Shown here: positions 53,756 to 63,805 of the stretch, piece by piece | Layout: every line of letters starts with the position of its first letter | How positions within the stretch are numbered: position 1 is the stretch's first letter | Notes under the pieces: model-generated | Told to the model about the DNA's origin: nothing | Databases searched by the model: none | What the model saw: only the letters and a program-made list of their open reading frames with translations | Origin: Euzebya rosea | GTDB lineage: Bacteria > Actinomycetota > Nitriliruptoria > Euzebyales > Euzebyaceae | NCBI RefSeq assembly: GCF_003073135.1 | Contig: NZ_PGDQ01000007.1 | Location: 182,634 to 246,633 of the forward strand | DNA length: 64,000 bases | Direction: 5' to 3' | Position numbers and translations under genes: made by a program

Positions 53756-53833
53756 GCGCTGACGACGACCCGGTGGTCATCCGGCCGCGTGGTCCGCGGC
53801 CAGGGGGTCGTCGAGCGGTGACAATGGGCCCCC

Positions 53834-55327
53834 ATGCTCGTTTTCCTCGCACTCCTGTCCGCGCTGGTCGTCGGGGCGTTGTCGTGGCTCCTGATCGGGC
53901 AGGTCGTGGCCGTCGCCGTGGTGGCCCTGATGCTGATCAGTGGCCTGCTCGCACAGTTCGGTGATCGCTCGGTCAGGCGTCCCATCGGGACGGTCCTCCT
54001 GCTGGCGCTCCTCGCCGGCGGGACCTACGGGACCATCGTGGCGGTGGACCTGGTCGAGGCGTTGACCACCACCGACGGCGCCGTCGAGATGGCCGATCAG
54101 GCACAGCTGGCCAGCGCCGAGGACAAGCTGGAGGGGCTTGCCGGACAGTCCTCGTTCCAGCTGGAGCTCACCGAACCCGAGCTGCAGGCGGTCGTCCAGG
54201 ACGGCCTGGCCGCAGCCGATGACGTCCCCGTGCGACGTGTCGAGCTGGACCTGCGCGCGGCGACCGGCGACATCGGCTTCCGAGCGGTGTTCAAGGCCGG
54301 CGGTGTCGAGGCGACCGGCAACGCCACGATCTCCGCGGTCGACGGCGGGATCGACCTCGAGCTCGGTCCGCTGGAGTTCGGCTCCGTGCAGGTTCCCAGC
54401 CTCGCCGCCGGCGCGATCCAGTCGTTGCTCGGGGCGGTGACCGACCTCAACGCCGCCCTGGAGGACCAGGACGCGGTGGTCCGGACGATCACCGTCACCG
54501 ACGACGCGCTCGTCGTGACCGGGACCAGGGGGACCGACGAGGTCCTGACCGACGGGGACCTGCTGGCCGCCATCCGGGACCAGGCGACGGGTGCCATCGA
54601 TGCGGTCCGGGCCCCACCGGAGCGGATCGGACGTGGCCGCCTGGCGGGCCTGGACGAGCCGGGCGATCCGATCGTCCTGGCCCTGGGTGACTCCCTCGCC
54701 GCCAACGTCGGCGTCGAGGACAACCGCGACGGCTTCGTGTCCCGGTTCCACCGGTTCGTCGCCGACGCCGACGGCACCCCCTACGGACTGGTCAACCTCG
54801 CCGTGCCCGGCGAGACGTCCGGGTCGCTGCTGACCGGCGGGCAGCTGGACGCCGCCGAAGCCGTCCTGGGCTCGCGAGCTGCGGCCTGGGTAGTGATCGA
54901 CATCGGCGCCAACGACCTGCTGAACCACCTCACCTCACCGGAGTGCGGGACCGACCTCACCAACGCCTCGTGCCAGCAGCTCGTCGACGAGACGCTGGTG
55001 AGGTACCGGACCAACCTGGAGCAGGTCATGGACCGGCTGGTGTCGGCCGCCGGGTCGGCTCGCGTGGTGTTCCTGCAGACCTACAACCCGTTCAGCCTTG
55101 GGCTGGGCGAGAGCGCGCAGGAGCGCGAGTCCTCCGCGATGGTGGCCAGGCTCAACGCGGTGGCGGCCGAGGTCGCCACGGCCCGTGGCGTCGCCGTCGC
55201 CGACGGCTTCACGCCGATGCAGGGCACGACGGCTGCCACGACCCACATGCTGGACGCCGAACCCGACATCCACCCCAACGCTGCCGGCCACGACGTCCTT
55301 GCCGGTGCGCTGGTGGACGCCCGCTGA
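53834..55327 (+). CDS. Membrane-anchored SGNH/GDSL hydrolase
   Basis: 497 residues. Two to three hydrophobic segments in the first 75 residues anchor the protein. Residues 85-275 form a beta-rich domain (LTEPELQAVVQDGLAAADDVPVRRVELDLRAATGDIGFRAVF) that resembles the lipid-binding DUF2993/LmeA fold. From about 280 the SGNH hydrolase follows: VLALGDSLAAN (nucleophile Ser), an invariant Gly in VPGETSGS, GANDLLN, and DIHPNAAGHD with the catalytic Asp-His pair. It could be a lipid or sugar-ester hydrolase acting outside the membrane. Convergent with the saccharopine dehydrogenase-like gene. Confidence 0.82.
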   Translation: MLVFLALLSALVVGALSWLLIGQVVAVAVVALMLISGLLAQFGDRSVRRPIGTVLLLALLAGGTYGTIVAVDLVEALTTTDGAVEMADQAQLASAEDKLEGLAGQSSFQLELTEPELQAVVQDGLAAADDVPVRRVELDLRAATGDIGFRAVFKAGGVEATGNATISAVDGGIDLELGPLEFGSVQVPSLAAGAIQSLLGAVTDLNAALEDQDAVVRTITVTDDALVVTGTRGTDEVLTDGDLLAAIRDQATGAIDAVRAPPERIGRGRLAGLDEPGDPIVLALGDSLAANVGVEDNRDGFVSRFHRFVADADGTPYGLVNLAVPGETSGSLLTGGQLDAAEAVLGSRAAAWVVIDIGANDLLNHLTSPECGTDLTNASCQQLVDETLVRYRTNLEQVMDRLVSAAGSARVVFLQTYNPFSLGLGESAQERESSAMVARLNAVAAEVATARGVAVADGFTPMQGTTAATTHMLDAEPDIHPNAAGHDVLAGALVDAR

Positions 55328-55339
55328 GGACGGCCCGGA

Positions 55340-56410
55340 TCAGAGCCTGACGAGGCCCGCCCACTCCGCGAGCCGGCTGACCTCGGGCAGCCCCAGCGCT
55401 GCCACGGGGTCGGTCGCGCCGGTCGGCAGGTCGGCCAGCGGCCGGTCCGCCAGCGCGTCCGCCGTCGCGGCGGCCAGCCGAGCCGCCAGCACGATCGCGT
55501 TGCCGGCCACGGCCTCCTCCCGTGCGAGCAGCTCACCGTGGCCGTCCCGCACCCGGACGACGAACCGGCTGGTCCCGGTGGACAGCCCCTCGACGTCGCC
55601 GTCCCCGAGCGCCGCGACCGCCCCGTCCATCATGCGGTCGATGCCGAACATCCTCGCCGGGGCCGCCAGCAGGGTCCCGAGCTGCAGCATCGGTGCGGCC
55701 GCGCCGAACCAGCCGGTGTGCACGTCGACTCGGTCGAGCTCGGGGTAGCGGGTCGGCAGGGCCCAGACCTCGAGGCCCCCGAGCGACACCGTCGTGTGCA
55801 GCTGTCCACCGGCGCGGAACTCCCCCCGCCTGGCGGCGACGGACTCCTCGCGGTGGGCGCCCCGCCGGAACGTCGTCGTGGGACGGGTCAGCGCCCGGAC
55901 GAGCGATCGCCGTGCGGTGGCGCTGCCGGCGTCCAGGCCCCCGTCGACCAGGTACGCCACCTCGACCCGGCGCGCGTCCGTTCCGGCTGCCCGCAGCGCC
56001 AGCTCGGCGAGGAGCAGACCCGGGAGGTACTCGTATCCGACGGCGGGCAGCAGGCTTGTCCCCGCCGCAGCCGCGCGGGGGCCGTGGTCGGCGTGCAGCC
56101 TGGACAGGAACGCCGGTTCGCCGGTCACGTCCAGGTACGTGGCCCCGGCTCGGACCGTGGCGTCGACCACCCGGTCGCCGACGACGTCGTGGGGGCCAAC
56201 GCAGCTCAGCACGACGTCGCCCGGGACGAGCACACCCCCGAGGCCGTCGAGGTCGGCGCAGCGAACCGGGAGGTCGGTGGACTCACCGACGCTGGAGAGG
56301 GCACCGGGCCGGCGGCTGACCAGGAGGACGTGCCGACGTCCGGCCAGCTCGTCGGCGACCACCCGACCCGTCCGTCCGGTGGCCCCGACCACCACGATCC
56401 GTCGACGCAC
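55340..56410 (-). CDS. Saccharopine dehydrogenase-like NAD(P)-binding oxidoreductase
   Basis: 356 residues from GTG 56410. The Rossmann site is RRIVVVGATGRTGRVVADEL. VLSCVGPHDVVGDRVVDATVRAGATYLDVTGE is the typical second element of the saccharopine dehydrogenase/trans-acting enoyl reductase family. The C-terminal half is variable and gives no substrate. In actinobacteria such proteins reduce double bonds in lipids or act on modified sugars. The minus-strand frame is open to 57904, but upstream parts are antisense to the YhhN and FtsH-like genes. Its start is about 90 bases from the divergent YhhN gene. Confidence 0.83.
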   Translation of the reverse strand: MRRRIVVVGATGRTGRVVADELAGRRHVLLVSRRPGALSSVGESTDLPVRCADLDGLGGVLVPGDVVLSCVGPHDVVGDRVVDATVRAGATYLDVTGEPAFLSRLHADHGPRAAAAGTSLLPAVGYEYLPGLLLAELALRAAGTDARRVEVAYLVDGGLDAGSATARRSLVRALTRPTTTFRRGAHREESVAARRGEFRAGGQLHTTVSLGGLEVWALPTRYPELDRVDVHTGWFGAAAPMLQLGTLLAAPARMFGIDRMMDGAVAALGDGDVEGLSTGTSRFVVRVRDGHGELLAREEAVAGNAIVLAARLAAATADALADRPLADLPTGATDPVAALGLPEVSRLAEWAGLVRL

Positions 56411-56500
56411 GAGCCCCAGCGTGCACGTCCGACGCGCTCCCTGCCGAGGTGACCGTGCCCTGGGGTGTCGGCTGGGGACAGGACGGCCCGATGCGTCATC

Positions 56501-57157
56501 ATGCCGACCATGTCGCAGTCGACCGCCCTCCTCCTCGTCCTGCCCCTCCTCGCTGCCGTCGTGGACTGGTGGGCGGTCGAGACGGACCGCCCCCGGGTCG
56601 AGGAGGTGGCCAAGCCCGCCGTCATGGTGCTGCTGATCGGCTGGGTGCTGGCGGTCCCCGACGCCGATCCGACCGTCCGCACCTGGGTCGTGGTCGCCCT
56701 CGGCCTCAGCCTCGTGGGCGACGTGCTCCTCCTGCCCCGGCTCGACGTGTTCGTCGGCGGCCTCGCGGCCTTCCTCCTCGGGCATCTCGCCTTCGTCCCT
56801 GCACTCCTCCCCCACGCCGACGGGCTGACCGGCGGGTTCGCAGCGCTCCTCGTGGTGCCCGCTGCGGCGTTCGTGGGGCGACTGATCGCCGACGGGGCCC
56901 GTGACCACGGCGGCCGGCCGCTCGCGGGAGCCGTCGGCGTCTACATCCTGGCGGTGGGCGCGACCGCGCTGCTGGCCGTGGCCTCGCGGGCGCCCCTCGT
57001 CATGGCCGGAGGGCTGCTCTTCGCCACGTCCGACGGCGTCCTCGGCTGGAACCGTTTCGTGGCCCCCGTCCCCCACGGACGCACCGTGGTGCACGTCACC
57101 TACCACCTGGCGCAGATGGGCCTCGCGAGCGTGGTCACGCTCAGCACTGTCGCCTGA
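56501..57157 (+). CDS. YhhN family protein (lysoplasmalogenase-like)
   Basis: About 218 residues with seven to eight hydrophobic helices, the YhhN/TMEM86 pattern. Recognisable stretches are KPAVMVLLIGWVLAV, LGLSLVGDVLLLPRLDVFVGGLAAFLLGHLAFVPAL and GGLLFATSDGVLGWNRF. The conserved Asp residues in GDVLL and SDGVL belong to the catalytic group of the family. In animals it removes the head from lysoplasmalogens; bacterial function is less clear. Start is uncertain among ATG 56465, 56501 and 56510; none has a good ribosome-binding site. Confidence 0.82.
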   Translation: MPTMSQSTALLLVLPLLAAVVDWWAVETDRPRVEEVAKPAVMVLLIGWVLAVPDADPTVRTWVVVALGLSLVGDVLLLPRLDVFVGGLAAFLLGHLAFVPALLPHADGLTGGFAALLVVPAAAFVGRLIADGARDHGGRPLAGAVGVYILAVGATALLAVASRAPLVMAGGLLFATSDGVLGWNRFVAPVPHGRTVVHVTYHLAQMGLASVVTLSTVA

Positions 57158-57287
57158 ATCGCGGAGATGAATTCGCTGTCCCCCTAGCATTACTGCCCGT
57201 AGTTGGTCATACTCCGGAGCACCAGCCGCGGGAGGCTGGCGGCCCGCGAGCGGGCGGGAACCGGGGAACGGCGAAGGGACAGACCGT

Positions 57288-59282
57288 ATGGAGGCCAAGG
57301 ACCACACCGAAGGCGCACAACCCAACGCGTTGTCACACAGCGTTGCGGACCGCCTCGGCGGCGCCCTCGTGTCGGCACACCACGCCGACGTCGGACAGGC
57401 CCGTGAGCATGCACGGCAGCACCGGCTGAAGGCCCTCGCGCTGCTCCTGGGCATCCCCTTCCTGTTCCTGTGGTCGAGGATCGTCCGGGGCGACGCCATC
57501 AACTTCCTGCAGGTCCCGACGCTGCCCGACGGCTGGCAGCTGTGGCTGCTGCCGGTGGTGCTCGTCCTCGCCCTGGGTGCCGCGATGCTGATGCCGTTGA
57601 TGAGCGGACGTTCGCCGCACGTCAGGTACGCACCCGAGCAGATCGAGACGGGGTTCGCCGACGTCGTCGGGCTCGACCCGGTCGTCAACGAGGTCACCCG
57701 CACCCTCAACACCTTCATGGGCCACAAGCTGTACCGCGGCCAGCTCGGGGGACGCCCACGCCGGGGCGTGCTGTTCGAGGGGCCACCCGGCACCGGCAAG
57801 ACCCACCTCGCCAAGGCCATGGCCCACGAGGCCGGTGTGCCGTTCCTCTTCGTGTCCGCCACGTCGTTCCAGTCGATGTGGTACGGCGCGACGGCTCGTC
57901 GCATCCGCAGCTACTTCGCGGCGCTCCGCAAGGTCGCCCGTGAGGAGGGTGGGGCGATCGGCTTCATCGAGGAGATCGACGCGATCGCGACCTCTCGTTC
58001 CGGCATGCGGGCGTCCGGGTTCGCCCCCGTCGGCACCAACGCCATGAGCAGCGGCTGCCTGCAGGCCACCGCGGACGCCTTCGGGGCCGACGCGACCCCC
58101 GCCGGTCCCGCTGCGATGGCGCACAGCGGCGGGCTGGTGACCAACGCGTTCGGCTCCAGCGAGGGCACGGCCGGCGTCGTCAACGAGCTGCTGATCCAGA
58201 TGCAGAGCTTCGACACCCCGCCCGCGGGCATCCGGATCCGCAACTGGTGGGCGGAGAAGCTGAACGCCTACCTGCCCGCCGACAGGCAGATCAAGGCCCG
58301 GACCTCGCCGTACAACAACATCCTCGTCATCGCGGCCACCAACCGCGCCGCCGACCTGGACCCTGCGCTCGTGCGCCCCGGACGGTTCGACAAGCAGCTG
58401 GCCTTCGACCGGCCGGCCCAGCCTGCCCGGCGAGACCTGCTCGACTACTACCTGGCCCGCAAGAGCCACGCCGCCGACCTCGACGACCCGGCGCTGCGCG
58501 ACCAGATCGCATCCCAGACCCTCGGGTACACCCCGGTCATGATCGAGAACCTGCTCGACGAGGCGCTCATCGTCGCCCTCAAGAACGGGCGCGACCAGAT
58601 GACCTTCGGCGACGTCGCCCAGGCGCGGCTGGACATCGAGGTGGGGATGGCCACGCCGGCCCCCTACACCGACGCCGAACGCCGTCGCGTCGCGACCCAC
58701 GAGGCCGGGCACGCCGTCATGGCCCACCTGAGCGGCCACCGCCGCCTGGAGATCCTGTCGATCGTCAAGCGTCGCTCCTCGCTGGGCCTGCTGGCCCACG
58801 GGGACACCGAGGAGGTCTACACCCGAACCGTCAAGGAGCTGCACGACATGGTGGACATCGCCATGGGCGGGAAGGCGGCGGAGGAGCTCTGGTTCGGCGC
58901 CGTGTCGACCGGGCCGGGCTCCGACCTGGCCGCGGCCACCCGGACGGCCTGCGAGATCATCGGGATCCACGGGATGGGCGACTCGCTCGTCAGCCTTGCA
59001 GCGGTCCAGCAGTCATCGCTGTCGGGCACCAACCTGGTCGGACAGGTCCTGCGCGATCAGGTCGCGCGACCCCAGGTCGAGACGTTGCTGCACGAGGCGC
59101 ACCAGCGGACCGTCGCCACGCTCGACCGCAACCGCCACCTCGTGGAGGCCCTCCGCGACGCCCTGCTGGAGCGCGACGAGCTGGTCGGCGCCGAGATCGG
59201 CGAGGTCATCCTCGCCGCCGGTCCCCCGGTGCTGGAGGACCTGACCGTCGAGGTCGACGGCGTGGAGATCGCCGCCGACTGA
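57288..59282 (+). CDS. Divergent FtsH-like membrane AAA metalloprotease
   Basis: 664 residues. Two membrane helices (about 48-68 and 85-105) are followed by an AAA domain with GPPGTGKT, FIEEIDAIA (Walker B) and AATNRAADLDPALVRPGRFD. The M41 protease domain has HEAGH and SDLAAAT with the third zinc ligand. Compared with FtsH there are two insertions: about 60 residues after the Walker B region (Ser, Gly, Ala-rich) and about 33 before NILVIAATN. The pore motif is MWYG in place of the usual FVG. The protein likely extracts and cuts membrane proteins, but these changes suggest a different substrate set from classical FtsH. Confidence 0.88.
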   Translation: MEAKDHTEGAQPNALSHSVADRLGGALVSAHHADVGQAREHARQHRLKALALLLGIPFLFLWSRIVRGDAINFLQVPTLPDGWQLWLLPVVLVLALGAAMLMPLMSGRSPHVRYAPEQIETGFADVVGLDPVVNEVTRTLNTFMGHKLYRGQLGGRPRRGVLFEGPPGTGKTHLAKAMAHEAGVPFLFVSATSFQSMWYGATARRIRSYFAALRKVAREEGGAIGFIEEIDAIATSRSGMRASGFAPVGTNAMSSGCLQATADAFGADATPAGPAAMAHSGGLVTNAFGSSEGTAGVVNELLIQMQSFDTPPAGIRIRNWWAEKLNAYLPADRQIKARTSPYNNILVIAATNRAADLDPALVRPGRFDKQLAFDRPAQPARRDLLDYYLARKSHAADLDDPALRDQIASQTLGYTPVMIENLLDEALIVALKNGRDQMTFGDVAQARLDIEVGMATPAPYTDAERRRVATHEAGHAVMAHLSGHRRLEILSIVKRRSSLGLLAHGDTEEVYTRTVKELHDMVDIAMGGKAAEELWFGAVSTGPGSDLAAATRTACEIIGIHGMGDSLVSLAAVQQSSLSGTNLVGQVLRDQVARPQVETLLHEAHQRTVATLDRNRHLVEALRDALLERDELVGAEIGEVILAAGPPVLEDLTVEVDGVEIAAD

Positions 59283-59287
59283 TCAGA

Positions 59288-59321
59288 CTGTCACGAGTTC
59301 AGGCTTCACTTGAACTGGCCC
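59288..59321. repeat. Direct repeat copy 1, 34 bases
   Basis: This copy matches 59364-59397 at 32 of 34 bases. Each copy contains GAGTTCAGGC-TTC-(A/G)CTTGAACT, an internal hairpin of about ten base pairs. Copy 1 lies right after the FtsH-like stop. Confidence 0.75.
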
Positions 59322-59354
59322 GAACGCTCGCATCCTGACGGATCCGTGCGTTCG
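59321..59354. terminator. Hairpin between the two convergent genes
   Basis: CGAACGCTCGCATCC (59321-59335) pairs with GGATCCGTGCGTTCG (59340-59354), 13 of 15 positions, around a four-base TGAC loop. It lies between the stops of the FtsH-like gene and the acyl-CoA dehydrogenase gene, as expected for a bidirectional terminator. Confidence 0.6.
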
Positions 59355-59366
59355 CCCCCCGGCCTG

Positions 59367-60575
<1,209 letters not shown>

Positions 60576-60705
60576 CGCCTGCTCCTCCTCGTCGCCCGGC
60601 CATTGCCGGACGGTTGCTCCTCGGCTGTCGTTGGCTGGAACCTAGCGCAGGTGACCACGGTCACCCAACCGGCTCCCGAGGCCGTCGCCGAGGGTCCGGC
60701 AGGGC

Positions 60706-63222
60706 TCAGCCGAGGCCGTCGAACCGGCGTCGCAGGGGAAGCGGGGCGGCGACGTCCCCGCGGGGACGGGACTCGATGTCGCGGACCGCGGCGGGGATCT
60801 GGGAGGCGGGCAGTGGCTTGGCGAACAGGAAGCCCTGTGCGTGGTGGCACCCGAGGTCCTCCAGCATGCGCCGGACGGTCTCGTTCTCGATGCCCTCCGC
60901 CACCACGCGCAGGTCGAGCTCCTCCGCCAGCCGCAGGACGGAGGTGACGATGACCTGGTCGGTGCGGTTGCTGGCCATGTCCATGACGAAGGACCGGTCG
61001 ATCTTCAGCTCCTGCACCGGCAGGTTCTTCACCTGCGACAGCGAGGAGTAGCCGGTCCCGAAGTCGTCGACGGACAGCGACACCCCAGCAGCACCGAAGA
61101 TGGCCAGCATCCCGCTGCCGCGCTCGACGTCCTCCATGACCTGGGACTCGGTGATCTCCACGATGATGCGCTCCGGCGGGATCTCGTGGGACCGGACGAG
61201 GGCCACGATCTGCCGCGCCATCGACGCGTCCTGCATCACCGCGATGGAGAGGTTGATCGACATGGACAGGTCGAGGCCCTGACGTCGCCACTCGTCGGCC
61301 TGTGCGAGGGCCAGCTGGGTGATGACCAGGGTCAGCGGACGGATGAGGCCCGTCCGCTCGGCCACGTCGATGAACTCGGTCGGCGGGATCATGCCACGCT
61401 CGGCGTGGGGCCAGCGGGCCAGCGCCTCGACCCCCACCACCCGCCCGCTGGCGAGGTCGACCTTCGGCTGGTAGGCCACGGTCAGGTGGCCCTGGTCCAG
61501 CGCACGCCGCAGCTCACCGGCCAGGTGCAGCCGCTCGGTGCTCTCGCGGTCGTAGTCGGCGTCGAACCACGCCACGCCCATGCCGTTGTCGATCGCCTGT
61601 CCCAGCGCCTTGTCCGCCGCCCGGACGAGCTCGGCGGGTTCGAACCCGTGGGTCGGCGCCAAGGCGATGCCCAGCACCGGGCTGATGTCGAGGGCCAACG
61701 GGCCGTCCTCCATCGGCCCCGAGACCTCCTGCAGCAGCTGACGACACAGGTCGCTGCCGGCCAGGACGGTCGTGGCGTCGGGAGCCACCAGGGCGAACCG
61801 ACCGCCGCCGAACGCGGCCGCGATCATGGCGTGCTGGTCGGCCATGCGCCGCAGACGCTGCGCGGCCACCAGCACCATGCGTTCCCCGACCTCGTGGCCG
61901 AGCGCCCCGTTGATCTCCACGAGGTCCCTGAGCCCCAGGACGATGACCGCGCCGGCATCCATCCTGGGGACGTCGCGCATCAGCCCGTCGCGGTTGCGGA
62001 GGCCCGTCAGGGTGTCGGTCAGCCCCATCTGCTCGACCCGGAACCGTTCCTCGCGGAGCCGGTCGAGCAGCCTTGCCTCCGCCAGGGAGGCGCCGGCATG
62101 GTGGGCGACGGCCGCGGCGAGCTCGACGTCGCGCACGTCGAACTCCGGCAGGTGCCTCGGCCGGCCGCTGAGCACGAGCAGGCCGGTCACGTCGGGGTTG
62201 CCCAACGAGGCCACGATGGTCTGCTCGGCGTGGTCCAGCAGCTCCATGTAGTCCTCCTGCACCCAGCTGGGATCGACGAGGCGTGCCGATGACCCCACGT
62301 CGGCGGCAAGGGCCTCCACCTGCTCGCGTGGCACCCACGTCACACCCAGCGATCCACGTGCGTTGGAGAGCCTGGTCGTCCGGCTGTCGTCGACGACGAA
62401 CAACGCCGCTCGGATCGCCCCCACGACCTCGGCGGCCTCGTCGAGGATGCGGCTGGCCATCGCCGTGGTGTCCTCGGCTTCGTCGACCCTGGTCATGAAC
62501 CGGTACAGGCCGCGCAGGGACTGGTAGCGGAGGTTCAGGTCGTGCCGCTGGCGGTTGGAGTGGATGAGCAGGGCCATCGCCGCGACCACGACGCCGAGCA
62601 GCCAGGGATCGATCTCGACCAGGGACAACGAGAGGACGGCGAACACCCAGACCATCAGGGTCGAGGCCACGACGCCGGTCCACAGGGCCCGCAGGGTGTC
62701 GCGCTGGACCGCACCGACCATCATCCGCATCGCGGCCAGGACGACCACGCTCATGCCCACCTCGCCGGCGACGCCGGCCAGCAGCACGCCGAACCACTCC
62801 AGGACCTGGACGACCCGTCCGGTCGGCAACACGACTGCGAGGACGGCGGCGGTGGCCCACACCTCCACGACCATGGCCGTGAGGTTGACCACCAGCTTGG
62901 CGGGGGCGTTGTGCCAGCGGAACGCCAGGGACAACCCCGCGCCGACCAGCCGAGCGACGAGCGTTACCAGCGGTCCGGCGAAAAATAGTCCCACGATCAC
63001 CACGACACCACTGAGCGTGAGGTTCAGCGTGTCGCCGCGGATCTCGAGCGTGAGGGGCCACATCTCCACCGTGACAAATGCAACCGCGAGGACGATACCG
63101 ACCGTGACCATCGGCGTGCCAGTCGGGCCGAACGCGGGCGGGAAGATCACCCACAGCAACCCGGCGAGCACACCGAGCAGGGCAACAGGGCCCACGGTCG
63201 CGCTGCCGGACGGGCTAGCCAT
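60706..63222 (-). CDS. Membrane GGDEF-EAL protein with degenerate GGDEF, probable c-di-GMP phosphodiesterase
   Basis: About 838 residues from ATG 63222, with GGGTGG upstream. Seven to nine membrane helices fill the first 250 residues. A GAF-like region (about 265-410) follows. The GGDEF domain (about 420-575) has FGGGRFALV in place of the GGDEF signature, so no cyclase activity is expected. The EAL domain keeps VEALARW, MSINLS, ITESQVM, VDDFGTGYSSL, LKIDRSFV, AEGIEN and QGFLFAKPL, so phosphodiesterase activity is likely. A longer frame to 63402 adds sequence without clear domains. It diverges from the small peptide and GVNWA genes. Confidence 0.88.
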   Translation of the reverse strand: MASPSGSATVGPVALLGVLAGLLWVIFPPAFGPTGTPMVTVGIVLAVAFVTVEMWPLTLEIRGDTLNLTLSGVVVIVGLFFAGPLVTLVARLVGAGLSLAFRWHNAPAKLVVNLTAMVVEVWATAAVLAVVLPTGRVVQVLEWFGVLLAGVAGEVGMSVVVLAAMRMMVGAVQRDTLRALWTGVVASTLMVWVFAVLSLSLVEIDPWLLGVVVAAMALLIHSNRQRHDLNLRYQSLRGLYRFMTRVDEAEDTTAMASRILDEAAEVVGAIRAALFVVDDSRTTRLSNARGSLGVTWVPREQVEALAADVGSSARLVDPSWVQEDYMELLDHAEQTIVASLGNPDVTGLLVLSGRPRHLPEFDVRDVELAAAVAHHAGASLAEARLLDRLREERFRVEQMGLTDTLTGLRNRDGLMRDVPRMDAGAVIVLGLRDLVEINGALGHEVGERMVLVAAQRLRRMADQHAMIAAAFGGGRFALVAPDATTVLAGSDLCRQLLQEVSGPMEDGPLALDISPVLGIALAPTHGFEPAELVRAADKALGQAIDNGMGVAWFDADYDRESTERLHLAGELRRALDQGHLTVAYQPKVDLASGRVVGVEALARWPHAERGMIPPTEFIDVAERTGLIRPLTLVITQLALAQADEWRRQGLDLSMSINLSIAVMQDASMARQIVALVRSHEIPPERIIVEITESQVMEDVERGSGMLAIFGAAGVSLSVDDFGTGYSSLSQVKNLPVQELKIDRSFVMDMASNRTDQVIVTSVLRLAEELDLRVVAEGIENETVRRMLEDLGCHHAQGFLFAKPLPASQIPAAVRDIESRPRGDVAAPLPLRRRFDGLG

Positions 63223-63514
63223 TTCCACCCCGAGTAGGCAGGCGAATAGTCCGTTGGAACCATCGCCCGGCGGCACGGACGCCTCGGGTGTCCGCGCCTG
63301 GTCCCTCGAGCGTTGGTCGAGGGTTACAACCGAATACGTCGTCGCAGGCGCAGCCACAACGGGCACTGCACCTGACAACGGACGACGGGGATGACCCCGC
63401 ATGACGGGACAAGGGAGGAAGGCCCTCCTGGTTTCGGTTGTGCGCTCTTGTTTTCGGCACGCGCCGTACGGGTCTTAGCACATCGCTGGAATCTTCACCC
63501 GAGAGGAGCACGAA

Positions 63515-63670
63515 ATGGCCGTGATCATCGACGAACGGGTCGTCGGGGGACGACCCGAACGACTCGGACCACGTGGACCCATGTTGCCGGTCGCCGCAAC
63601 GAAGGCCACGCGACCCCGCTGGCACCAGATCCTCACCACGGGGCTGGGCTTCGTCCTGCCCGGACGCTGA
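63515..63670 (+). CDS. Small peptide of 51 residues, divergent from the EAL gene
   Basis: ATG 63515 follows GAGAGGAG with a spacing of six, one of the best ribosome-binding sites in the window. The peptide starts MAVIIDERVVGGRPERL, is basic and Gly/Pro/Arg-rich, and ends RWHQILTTGLGFVLPGR with one short hydrophobic run. I cannot name a family. It is separated by 135 bases from the GVNWA-repeat gene on the same strand and may be co-transcribed. Alternatives are a regulatory leader peptide or a peptide product. Confidence 0.55.
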   Translation: MAVIIDERVVGGRPERLGPRGPMLPVAATKATRPRWHQILTTGLGFVLPGR

Positions 63671-63805
63671 CCCCCGTTCCAGCCCCCGACGGCTGCCCGA
63701 GCTCGAGCCCGAGACGCCGCAGTCGCGACAACCGCCGCAGTCACCACCGCACGCAGCAGCACACAGATCACCCCACCACGCAGATCACGAAAGAGGTTCA
63801 CCCAC

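Noticed and set aside
63223..63514. Possible c-di-GMP riboswitch upstream of the EAL gene
   Set aside because: I searched by eye for the GEMM core (GGGCAAACC, GGGACGCAAAGCC) on both strands and did not find it.
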